Source: Crossaster papposus
Lineage: Eukaryota; Echinodermata; Asteroidea; Velatida; Solasteridae
Assembly: GCA_037893245.1 (NCBI GenBank)
Contig: JBAIAA010000436.1
Coordinates: 558,001 to 622,000 of the forward strand
Length of the DNA stretch: 64,000 bases
Direction: 5' to 3'
Below, piece after piece: positions 47,395-58,594 of this stretch. The notes under the pieces are model-generated. The model had not been told where the DNA came from, searched no databases, and saw only the letters and a list, made by a program, of their open reading frames with translations. The first letter of the stretch is position 1. Every line of letters begins with the position of its first letter. The translations under genes were made by a program, and so were the position numbers.

Positions 47395-48615
47395 TTAATA
47401 AATACCTAGGAGAGTTGAAGGCTTCTGATTGGCCGAGACTCGATCACGTGCCGGTCATTATATGTAGTAACATCATGGGTTTTCCAAGGGCCGTTTTCTA
47501 AACCCCGGCTTTGGGCTGCACTCTGGCCACATTACAGACGTTTTCCTATAGTTCCGGATCGCAAAAAATATTCAGGCTGTTTTCGGCAAGTCTAATCCTC
47601 GAAATTTAAACGAAATAGATTTAGTAGTTTACCTTGAGTGATGGAGAAACTACAGTTTTTGTTTCGATATTTATGCTCTTCTTTATTTGAAAATACATAC
47701 TGTACGACGTCAAATAGGCCTATACCGACATCCCTTTTTCTAGTTGTGGATCAGCCTTAACCAATTCCGGATCGAGTAAAAAACTGCTTCGTACATGAAA
47801 AATTATCACGCTAGAACCAACCCGAATCAAGCCTATATTTCTGATAAAGTATTTATTAATTTATATAAATACAGTTTAAAATAAATGTCAAATACTTTAA
47901 CTTCTAATAAAGTTTTAAAAAAGGACTTGCAAGGAAATGCTTTGAAATGTTTTGTCCGTGTACGTGTGTTGCGCGCGGCAACGATCCGATAAACTTTGTC
48001 CCACCGACGTGGAGGAATAAACTCCATGGTCCATTAGAACACGTCATATGAAATCGCTTGCGCGCGTGCTGTTGATGCATGTATTTTACGGGCGATCCGG
48101 AACTAGGAAAAAATGAACGTTCAGTCTTTGGCAGATTTGAGACTTTTACTTCGACTTATTTTTACTTATGTATCAAGAAGCTTGTATGTTTCTTTTCAAA
48201 ATGCACTTCATCTAAACAAATAGTATTGGAGACCAAGCCATATTAACAAGGTATAGGTTTTTATTTGAAGCGATCTGGAACTAGACAAAATCCGGAACTA
48301 GGAAAACAACTGTACCGCTGCTAAACTACATGAACGAAGCCAAAATACGAAAACGAAGCTGCGTTTGTAAAACGGCCTAGAAGAAGCCGCGAAGTCGCGA
48401 AATTCGGAGTATTTTCACCATTTTTCTCGTTAAAAAGGTATTTATTAAAGGTAATAACAGTGCGAGAACCCGGTTATTACTGCGTGGTAATGACCGGGTT
48501 GGGGGATGACCGCTGGTAATGGACCTCGCCTTCGGCTCGATCCATTACCAGCGGTCATCCCCCAACCCGGTCATTACCACGCAGTAACAAATGGGTTCTC
48601 GCACTGTTATTACCT
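47395..48615. mobile_element. Foldback element with terminal long hairpin (copy 2)
   Basis: TTAATAAATACCT (47395-47407) and AGGTATTTATTAA (48436-48448) are perfect 13-bp inverted repeats. A hairpin of about 167 bp follows (48449-48615) with the loop CTCGCCTTCGGCTCG. The start (AATACCT-GGA-AGTT, ATTGG-CGAGA, TCACGTG-CCGGT) resembles copy 1 at 38243, but the hairpin arms are unrelated. No protein was recognised. Confidence 0.65.
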
Positions 48616-49798
48616 ATATAACCCACACGTACATGTACAATACATACGTACATTCCATGCGCGTGTCACTTAGCATGTAACACACAGTACATTGTATCAA
48701 AGATGCAGTTGAATAAAAACTGTGTCCAATGAGAGCTCGAGGCTATTGAAAAATTATTCAGCGCTCATTCTGATAGGGCGGTTAAATCGGCACATCGACC
48801 TATCCGAGTCCGACACACACGCGACACGAACGAGGTGCGTCACGGGCATATTACCCCAAAACAAATACTCGAACCTGGTCGTGTGATTCTGGTGCGAAAC
48901 TTCGATTGAAACAGCTCAGGAGAAAATTTCACGACGCGAAATTGCAGAAATTCAACCTGTTTGCATCAATATACAGGTAGGTCTATAGGTCTAACTATTG
49001 AAATTGCACATGAAATTAAATGTCGTGTTGTGAAATGTATCAATATTGATTTTTGGTGTGAAATAGCATATTTTGATCATTTTCTTTTTATGAATTTTCA
49101 ACGGTTCGTTTGTCGTTTCCAATAAAAACTTCAATTTCAAACAAGATAAATCTAAACCTATTGTCGCTAACTTATCACCGGCGCCACCTAGGGAAGATCA
49201 AAATAGCATGTTCTTTTTTCTCCCGTTAATTTGTTATCACCTTGTCTGCGCTTACTTTAAAAAGTAATTTGTATACGACATTTGCAAACATCGAAAAACA
49301 AACCAAATTACCATGAAATGCGTACCGTACAAGTCATGACCGTAAGTGAATCATATATAATAGTCTGCGCTTTCATTTTCAAGAAAGATGGTATGTTTGT
49401 ATCATCGTCGGCTGACCATCTTTGGAGAAAAAGAAAGACTTTTTTAAACACTGCCTCCAATTTGCGGTCCACGTTTTGTTTGCAAATCGGTTACACGTTC
49501 GTGAACGGGAACGAGCCGGGGACGAGTCTGGCAGGTTTCCTGCCCCGATTCTAAAACGTCTGTGAATAACTGATATGTTTCGCTTGAGGTAAAGTAAGGT
49601 TGGACCAGCTATGGTTAGACGTAGAACTGAATTTATTATGGTGTTACTTAGTATTCTTTTAACTGAACCCTAAAATCAATCAAATTTTTAAGCCATCATT
49701 AAAATATACCCCCCCCCCTAAATACTTGTTTTTACCGTTTCATACTGTATGATTCTCTGTTTTGTTTTTGTGTGAAAAGGCTGTTTTAATTTCATTGT

Positions 49799-49817
49799 GG
49801 GGGGGGGGGGGGGGGGG
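49799..49817 (+). repeat. Poly-G tract, unit 5 (19 G)
   Basis: Preceded by ATTTCATT and followed directly by TCGACCTG, a different junction from units 1, 3 and 4. Confidence 0.95.
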
Positions 49818-50398
49818 TCGACCTGAAGAAAAACATGGCATTCAACAATTACGTCTAATTAGTCTCCATCAATTTGTTAACGAACATAACAATAGAAGAG
49901 GTAACCAAGGACAAAAATATCAAGGACACTTTTAATATTTATATTGTTCCTACAATTACGAAAATGCATTGTATAAGGTAGCCAAGGCAACAAAAAGGCA
50001 ATCGCTCAATAGGTCTGTTGCCTATTACACTATTATATGTATACTGTACATTTTGTAATATGGTAATTAGGACGTTAATTTATGAAGTCTCCATTTAGTC
50101 TCAATGAAATTCAATGCCAAGGCAAAAATAAAATACAATGTTTGCATGGTCTCTCTTCAAAATTTGTTTGAAAAAGAAAATCGAAATTGAGAAAAAGCAC
50201 GGACAACCCAACTTTAATGAGCGTATAATATTGCAATAATTTGTTGGAAGCATAAACAACGTTAATTCTTCACTGTCCATATAAGTGATTAGGTTTTCGC
50301 CCTTTTTTAAGCACTATAGCTTTTTATCATACACTATTGATGATATAACGATATATTTAAGATAGCATTTCCAAATGTCTTCTTATATCTTGCAGAAA

Positions 50399-51518
50399 AT
50401 GGGAACGAAGATCACTCTTTTTGCTATTTTCTCTCTAGGTGAGTATTTTTTTATGAGTATTCGTGACAAACAGCACGTACAGAACGAATTCGCCTATAAC
50501 TCTTCGCAAACCCTCAACTTGTTATCGGCTCTCTAATAGCAAAGAATTTGCCTCGCGTTTGAAATTTTCGACCGATTTACAGGTCTACACCTCAGACAAA
50601 AACAACTAGACAAGAATAATAACATGCTATCTCGTTTAATCTCATAATTTCGTTCATAGACGTAGTCGGATCCTCCTCTGCTACTGAGTGCTACGCTGGA
50701 CGAGGCTTCAACCAAGGAGTCAATTTCTTACACTGGTTGGTACCGGTAGCCGACCCCTGCCGGTGCACAGCCATACGACTGGGCGGGGAAATCATCACCG
50801 CGTCCCCGGCCTACCCACCCCTCTATCGCGGTGGAGATCTGCTTCTCTCGGAGGATGCCGAAGAGATTTGGACCTTCTTTAACTGCACAGGTATGACAGA
50901 AAGTTCCACTAAAACACAGCATTAAATCTGCGTAAAACTAAAAAGGTTATTTCAGCGGCTCTGCAACCTCTTCTATCAATTTCTAAATGAAATGATTATA
51001 ACGCGAATCAAAATATTTGCTGTGCAGTATAGTATTAATAACAGATTGTACCCACCCCCTTTTTTTAAAACTTATCAGCTCGCTTCTGTGCCGCCCTGCC
51101 GGGGCCGGGGGATTGGCAGTATTTTGGTCACAGTTGCTATCTTATCATCGAGTCGAAGTTGAGCTACCAGGAAGGTAAAAACTACTGCGTGAATCTGCTG
51201 AACGGGATGACGCCCGCCCACCTGGCATCGATCCACAGCGCCGAGGAAAACGCCTTTCTGCGGCGGTACTACGCGAAGGTATACCAGGCGCCTACTGGTA
51301 ATATCGCCCTCTGGATCGGGTACGATAAGGTCTCTTTGAATCATTACCGGTGGGTGGATGATGGGTCAATTGGAGGATTCACAGATTGGCTTTCAGGGCA
51401 GCCTTCTGGGGGAGGAGAAAAGTGCACCGCAATGTGGTATGGTCAACACTGGAACGACTTGTCATGTAGCTATGAAGCCCCGTTTGTTTGCAAGGTGCCC
51501 GCTGTATATCGTGGCTAG
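50399..51518 (+). CDS. Secreted C-type lectin, tandem copy 5 (QPS variant)
   Basis: Exons 50399-50438, 50660-50890 and 51079-51518; 236 residues. Signal peptide and exon 2 as in the other copies. The first variable block is YAKVYQAPTGNIALWIGYDK (type of copies 4 and 6). The second is LSGQPSGGGEKC with GQHWNDLSCSYEAPF (type of copy 1). The motif is QPS, not EPS. In C-type lectins E versus Q at this site is the classical divide between mannose- and galactose-type binding, so this copy may differ in ligand. R17T of exon 3 is MT here (LNGMTPAHL). AATAAA lies near 51645. Confidence 0.88.
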
Positions 51519-53282
51519 AGAGAAATAGTATTGTGCATGCCTGGTGAAGATAGTTTAAGAGTAATGGTCGGATTTTCACATGAGTCTGATATTTTATCAC
51601 ACCGGCATTTACGTTTAATGGAGGATCTGAATAAGTATATAGATAAATAAACTTACAATCCAATTAACCATTTTTTATTTTCGAGATTTCTTTTCGAACG
51701 AATTTTTTTGGACGACATTTTATGCACAACTTATTTATTGTAATCATATAAGTATGCACACAACAAAGACTTCATTAAAACTAATCCTTTTAAGCAGTAC
51801 TTTTTATCACCTAATTGATAGTTTTAGATTACTTGGTGTTTTTTATGATTGTTATATCTTTGTACAGCGCTTTGAGATGTCTTTGTGACATGGAAAGCGT
51901 TTTTCAAATGATTATTATTATTATTAATATTATTATTATCATTAAGTATACAATTAACTTTATGTCATATAGGCATGCTGCGTAGCACGGTAAAGCTATA
52001 ACAATTAAAATGTTAATTGCACTTAATAAAACACGGCTCATCGAGTAGTTCTATATAGATATTTATATCTTTTTTAAGTTGACCACACAATGAATTGTTT
52101 TTCGCCATTACAACAATCTATTGAATAAGGCTACGTTAATTAGACTATTGTTTTTAAATCAATGTATACAATTTAGAGGCAAACATCTTACAGCCCCAAC
52201 AATATGAACGAAACAAACGAAACGTCGTTTCTAGATGTTTACTATATATTTCATGATGATGTATTTAATAAATCACTGACTTAAACATTATTTCTTGTTG
52301 GATTCGAATTGTGGAAGTTAGTTTTCGTACAAAAGAAATACATATAGTTCTAAGGAGTCATTGCTGATTTGTTTTGTACGGACAAAATCCGAGTGTGAAA
52401 CAATGGATGTCGCAGTGAGTACAGACTGAAATTACTCACATTATTACAACGATCGACTTAATAGGTGCGGCGGGGAAAGGACCACAACTAACGTTATGAC
52501 TTATCCTACTTATATGCGTGGGAGAATAGTGCTAATACCCATCTCATTCATGTCGCAATCTTTCAACAATAGGTCGACTAGAGCCGTTCTAGCGAATTGC
52601 TCTTGAGCATGCGCATTGGTAAAGCAGAGACTGACTAATGGTGGACTATAGTTTACGGCTAAACTTGAGTGTCTAGAGCTATACGGTCTACGTCTATAGC
52701 TACAGCTACGTCTACGTGGGCGCTAACGCAGAAATAATTCGGACGTGGCGCCTACGGCAGAGCCGTAGATAGAGATTGCGCCCCCAAGCGATGCTTGAAT
52801 TATAGTGTTTGCAAAATTACGATGTAAGAATTTACAACAATTATCGTCTGCTAGATGTTACGCAATGTTTGTTTACAGCCAGTTGAAATACCTGATGATA
52901 TTGACGTATTTATCGATCTGTTAGTTTCAATTCAATGCACTATCATTGGAAAATAAACGAAAAAGTTAGTGCTGCCGCAATTTTGTTTTGCCTGAGCTGG
53001 ACAACTTCTTTTACTGCTAGATTTTTGTGACGTTGTAGCCGTAGCTGTAGCCCTAGACGGCATTTCGGACAGCGCTACAAAATGGCCGACGCAGACAAAA
53101 GCCGTATAGCCAGCTGTAGCTCTAGACACCCGTTTTAATTTCGGACACGGCCTCATTCAGTTTGGAAGGGGGAACCTGTACTACAGTGGGCGGCTGGTTG
53201 TTGCGTCTATAGTGGGTGCTCGACTTGTGACGTTTCACGGGACAAATTAATGGCCCTGTCACACCCCTGGTCACACCAGAGC
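51519..53282 (+). repeat. Lectin downstream block, unit 5
   Basis: 3' UTR with AATAAA, an imperfect (ATT)n at about 51910-51943, then the full downstream block up to GGTCACACCAGAGCG. There the sequence switches to a Helitron-like fragment. Confidence 0.7.
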
Positions 53283-54187
53283 GTCAAAGGTCATCTAGGG
53301 GTCACCTTTTTGAAGTTGGTCGGATCGTGCTTAAACTCGGTGATCGCAATGCTCGATGCGAAATAAAACGGGTTAGCGTTTTTTCGGGTCTTCCGGGGTC
53401 AAAGGTCGTCTAAGGGTCGAATTTTCAAAGTTTGTCCTATCGGGCTTAAAGGACTGGGAAAAAAATTCTAACCCAGGAGGTCATTCAGGGGGTGAAACAT
53501 CCCTTCAAAATAATGGTTTGGGCCAAAAGCCATAGAGTTGTGCAGACAAATCGAAATCTGATCCCTTTGTGTTTAGCCGCTGTCAAAAAAAGTCTCTGAC
53601 ATCTCTTTGAGCGGCCTTGGTAGAGAACAAACACAGCTGTTATCAATCGCCACCCAGATATCCCCTGGGGGGTAGTTAGGGTTAGGGTTAGTGGTTATTT
53701 GTATCATATGGCTGTTTCATGTCTGTATTGCGCAATACTGATTTCAATGTTTACATGCTTGCAATGGATGTCCTTAAAAAAATACATAAAATAGCCAGAA
53801 TGTTTAAATCTTGATATATTTACCAGCACCAGTGTTTTCACACGGACAGCTATTATGTAGCATTCTCGCGAGCTCGGGCATTTCATGACATATATGTGAA
53901 AGTAGAACCAACCAACTCACAAGGCTTCATGAACAATACTTTGGTTACAACCAATGTAATCTATCCTGAAGTCTTGCAAATGTAATTATTGCATCATCAA
54001 ATATGTCATACATCTCCCACAAATATCTCCCATTTTAAAGGTATCATTAACCATATTTGTGAATGTGTTTCTTTCAACTTTTTTATTTGGCACCTCCATG
54101 ATAGAGTCAACATGTATCCACAATCCCCATCCATCCAGGGAAGTAGCTACAAACCCGAGAACCGACAAACCCCGGGTGACCACCTAG
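53283..54187 (+). mobile_element. Helitron-like 3' portion
   Basis: Begins within the element at TCAAAGGTCATCTAGG, joined to host AGAGCG that both partners share. It follows H5 through its unique 3' region to CTAG at 54184-54187, before T. The 5' end (TC...) is missing, so it is a deletion or recombination product. Confidence 0.7.
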
Positions 54188-54894
54188 TTAAAAAGGTTTC
54201 CTCCTGTACTTTTCTTGGCCTTATTACTGATAAGAATATGCTCTGGAAGGAGCAAATTAACCTTGTATGTAATAAAGTTTCTAAAAGTAATTATATTATT
54301 AACAGAACTAAGAATACTTTGAGAGTTATAGACAGTTTGGCCATTTATAAGAGTTTAGTTAATCCCTATCTAAATTATGGCCTCTTAGCTTGGGGTGGCA
54401 TGATAAAGGTGTACCCCTCTTTGTACAAAAGACTTATTACTCTCCAAAAGAAATGTATTCGTAATGCGTGTCATGTTCAGTACAATGCACATACTACTCC
54501 TCTTTGTTTCAAATATAAACTTTTGAAGCTGGAAGATATTTTTAATGTCCAAATTGCCATTCATTACCTTGATTATATTAATAATTTGCTCCCGGATAAT
54601 TTAAGTTCTCCTTCGTTTTTTCCTTTAAATCGGGATTTTCACCCATTCACTACAAGACAAGATAATCTTATTCGTATTACTGATATTTGTAGAGTGGATG
54701 TTGTCTCTTCCAATTATCGTAAAATTCTACCAAAAATTGTTAACTCCCTTCCTGACAGCCTGAGAAGTGAATTTAACAGTGTATCTAGGAAACTTTTCCT
54801 TAGCCATCTTAAAGAGTTTTATTTGGATAAGTATAACAGTTTTCTTTGCACTAATTTATCATGTTATTTATGCTCTAATGCAGCAGGACATTAA
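54188..54894 (+). pseudogene. LINE reverse transcriptase C-terminal fragment
   Basis: The open frame has SSCTFLGLITDKNMLWKEQI, then LAIYKSLVNPYLNYGLLAW and KRLITLQKKCIRN, the conserved region following the RT palm in CR1/Jockey ORF2 proteins. The frame extends upstream to 53989 only by reading through the Helitron end, giving an accidental 301-residue chimera. No palm (YADD) or endonuclease is present. Confidence 0.75.
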
Positions 54895-55164
54895 TATCTC
54901 ATTTATCTTCTTAAAAAAAACACTTTATTTTCTTTTCTTATTCATTGTTGACCAAGGGATATTATATTATATTATCTTGTATTGTTATTTTGCAAAGTTA
55001 ATACAAGGAACCAAATAGCAGTCTGGGTACTCCACTACAGGAGGGTCATACCTCCTCTGGATGTTACCCCCATTTGTACATTATTTGTTAACATATTATA
55101 ATTGTTGTTATGTTGTTAGTTTAATGTACGAATGGAAATAAATCAAACAAACAAACAAACAAAC
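54188..55164 (+). mobile_element. 5'-truncated CR1/Jockey-like LINE
   Basis: Begins directly after the Helitron CTAG and ends in a (CAAA)n tail at about 55140-55164, after which the CpG-rich block resumes. It contains the full copy of the fragment that opens the window (identical order from 54419). Confidence 0.8.
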
Positions 55165-55831
55165 ACCCCAACACACCGGGACACGCTGTCACACGCGGAG
55201 GCAAAACATAATTTTTCAACATATTTAAAATTGCCTGCGTTTGCCAGCGTGTGACTGCACACGCTGGCGGCGCGCTGGAGGGGTAGTTACTCACGCGTCG
55301 AACGCGCTAGACGATCGTTACTAACCCGCCACTCATACGCTGGCGTACGCTGGCGACACACTAGTTGGAGGGCCGCGTACCCCTGGCGTGCCCCCACCGC
55401 GTTTATAAGGGGTTGGTATCGCGCTTGTAGCGTTGGTCAACGTTGGTCAGCGTATGTGTAACGACCCTCTAGCGCGTTCAACGACTGCCTAACGACCAGG
55501 TAACGCGTTCAGCGTGTGCTAGCGTATCAGTGATAGCGTATTATCTATAGCGTATTGGGGGGAGGCATGATGAAGTTGAAGAAGATGTTCATGGTTCGGT
55601 GACTACTGCAAGAATGAAGTACTGTAGTAGCGCGTCGGCTATTTATACAATAAATCACATGGTCGTTGCAGTACTCTGGCGCGCGTTGGAACGCGCTCAT
55701 TCACGCGCTGGGCAGTCGTTCCCCAGTCGTCGAGCGCGTTAGTAACGCGTTAATCACGCGCTGGCGAACGCTGGCGTACGCTGGCGATACGCTGTCATAC
55801 TCCATGAATCAGTGATGCGTTCCTCACACGC
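55165..55831. repeat. CpG-rich CGCTGGCG block before copy 6 (short form)
   Basis: Almost identical to 747-1413, including length. Confidence 0.75.
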
Positions 55832-55989
55832 TAATTTTGTAAAGCTGCTAAGCACAAAAATATGCTGAGCATGAAAACTTGTCCTTGGCAAAAACAAGGT
55901 TACACACCAAATTTGCACGTGATCTTTACTGTTTTCGATTGATAATCAGCTGGTTTTTTGCTTAGCATGAAAAACCAGAGAATTTTGGC
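55832..55989. mobile_element. Truncated TAAGCAC-type MITE
   Basis: Left half only; same breakpoint as 1573 and 46449. Confidence 0.6.
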
Positions 55990-58594
55990 ACATGTGAGTG
56001 CGTCTATATTATGTGCGTCTATGGCTGCATTATACAGCCGGCCGTAGCCAATCATTATCACTGTCTTCAGTGAAATTTATGAACCAGCGCAGATAAACGA
56101 TTGCCTTCGCAAAATTAATACAGATTTTTCAAAGCGTTGTAGGTGGCTATATTAAACCATGAGGAATTCCTCCATTGTATAACCTCACGTACATTCCGTG
56201 CGCGTGTCACTTAGCATGTAATGCACAGTACATTGTATCAAAAATGCAGTTGAATAAAAACCGAGTCCAAAGTGAGAGCTCGAGGCTAAATTCTCAAGCG
56301 CTCATTCTGATAGGGCGGTTAAATCGGCACATCGACCTATCCGAGTCCGACACACACGCGACACGAACGAGGTGCGTCACGGGCATAGTACCCCAAAACA
56401 AATACTCGAACCTGGTCGTGTGATTCTGGTGCGAAACTTCGATTGAAACAGCTCAGGAGAAAATTCCACGACGCGAAATTGCAGAAATTCAACCTGTTTG
56501 CATCAATATACAGGTAGGTCTATAGGTCTAACTATTGAAATTGCGCATGAAATTAAATTGTGTGCTGTGAAATGTATCAATAGTGATTTTGGTGTGAAAT
56601 AGCATCTTTTGATCATTTTTTTGTCAAGAATTTTCAACGGTTCGTTTGTCGTTTCCAATAAAAACTTTAATTTCAAACAAAATAAATCTAAACCTATACT
56701 GGTGAACCTGTTGAAGTTTCTTCAATTCCGTAGATATTATACTTTTCGAGAGGACAACGTTTCCTGAACCGATAATTGCACAATCTTTTGATCACCAAAT
56801 ACTACAATCTTTCTGTCTGTAGGCCCTATATAGCTCTTTTAGAATAAACATTTTGGAGAAATAAGAATTATAGAAATAATTGGAGCCTACATTTCTTGAT
56901 TTTCTTTAAATGAACACGAGTCAAACGGAATAATTTCGAGGGGTGTTTAGTATAATTTATAAATAAGAAAAAAAAACTCGCACCTTTCCTTTTATTTTGA
57001 ATGCAGAAAGTGCTAATTTAAAATAGAATGAGCAAAAATGAAAACGAAAAAAAAAAAATCTAATGCAAATAAGCTTTTACCAAATGCTAAATTGAATGAC
57101 ACTTAAACCGGATCCCAAAACTTTAAAACGTAGGATGAGTAAAACACTAATATCCTATGTCAGGTATCATGAAAACGAATTTGAGTGTCTATAGAATCTA
57201 ATACGAACCAAGGGAACGACAGCAAACATCTAATTCACTTTAAATTAGCCACTATCAAGATGAATTTGAACGCTATTTTTGCAAAATTGACCGGGAAAAT
57301 GACTCACTTGTTGTGTGATTTATAATTGAAAATTGTGTGCAATGGTGTGAATTGTGATTGTCGCTCACTTATCACCGGCGCCGCCTGGGGACGATCAAAT
57401 TAGCATGTTCTTTTTTCTCCCGTTAATTTGTTATCACCGTGTCTGCGCTTACTTTAAAAAGTAACAATAATGTATACGACATTTGCAAACATCGAAAACC
57501 AAACCACCAAATTACAATGAAATGCGTACCGTACAAGTCATGACTGTAAGTGAATAGGCCTAATATAAATAGTCTGCGCTTTTCAAGAAAGGTGGTATGT
57601 TTGAATCATCGTCGGCCGACCATCTTTGGAGAAAAAGAAAGACTTTTTTTCAAACACTGCCTCCAATTTGCGGCCCACGTTTTGTTTGCAAATCGGTTAC
57701 ACGTTCGTGAAAAGGAACGAGCCGGGGACGAGTCTTGTTCCTTGCCCCGATTCTAAAACGTCTGTGAATAACTGATCCGTTTCGCTTGAGGTAAAGTAAG
57801 GTTAGACGTAGAACAGCATTTGTTATGGTGTTACTTAGTATTCTTTTAACTGAACCATAAAATCAATCAAATTGTTAAGCCATCATTAAAATATCAACTC
57901 CCCCCCCCCTAAATACTTGTTTTTACCGGTTCATACTGTATGATTCTCTGTTTTGTTTTTGTGTGAAAAGGCTGTTTTAATTTCATTGTGGGGGGGGGGG
58001 GGGGGGGGGGGGGTCGACCTGAAGAAAAACATGGCATTCAACAATTACGTCTAATTAGTCTCCATCAATTTGTTAACGAGCATAACAATAGAAGAGGTAA
58101 CCAAGGACAAAAATATCAACGACACTTTTAATATTCATATTGTTCCTACAACTACCAAATGGCATTGAATAAGGTAGCCAAGGCAACAAAAAGGCAATCG
58201 CTCAATAGGTCTGTTGCCTATTACAGTATTATATGTATACTGTACATTTTGTAATATGGTAATTAGGACGTTAATTTATGAAGTCTCCATTTAGTCTCAA
58301 TGAAATTCAATGCCAAGGCAAAAATAAAATAAAATGTTTACATGGTCTCTCTTCAAAATTTGTTTGAAAAAGAAAATCGAAATTGAGAAAAAGCACGGAC
58401 AACCCAACTTTAATGAGCGTATAATATTGCAATAATTTGTTGGAAGCATAAACAACGTTAATTCTTCACTGTCCATATAAGTGATTAGGTTTTCGCCCTT
58501 TTTTAAGCACTATAGCTTTTTATCATACACTATTGATGATATAACGATATATTTAAGATAGCATTTCCAAATGTCTTCTTATATCTTGCAGAAA
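55990..58594 (+). repeat. Lectin upstream block, unit 6
   Basis: Follows unit 1 closely up to about 57540, with the CCAAT/GC region at about 56290-56420 and donor-like ACAG|GTAGGT at about 56513. It then carries the CGTCGGC stretch of unit 5 instead of the foldback MITE. Confidence 0.7.
57990..58013 (+). repeat. Poly-G tract, unit 6 (24 G)
   Basis: Same junctions as unit 5 (ATTTCATTGT before, TCGACCTG after). Confidence 0.95.

Larger units (their letters stand above)
46450..50398 (+). repeat. Lectin upstream block, unit 5 (interrupted)
   Basis: The block is broken at 46594 by SINE and foldback insertions and resumes at about 48617. It keeps the CCAAT/GC region (about 48770-48840) and the donor-like ACAG|GTAGGT at about 48976. 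Most of the middle (about 700 bp) is missing after 49160. At about 49385-49550 it has a CGTCGGC-containing stretch shared with unit 6 but not with units 1, 3 or 4. Confidence 0.65.

Noticed and set aside
53676..53692. Telomere-like GTTAGGGTTAGGGTTAG
   Set aside because: Only about three units, and the sister sequence at about 16709 has an unrelated version; a small local change, not an interstitial telomere.
1758..56423. Conserved small ORF in every upstream block (ends near CVTGI.PQNK)
   Set aside because: Its conservation is no higher than that of the surrounding duplicated DNA, and its start shifts between units. A non-coding first exon fits better.
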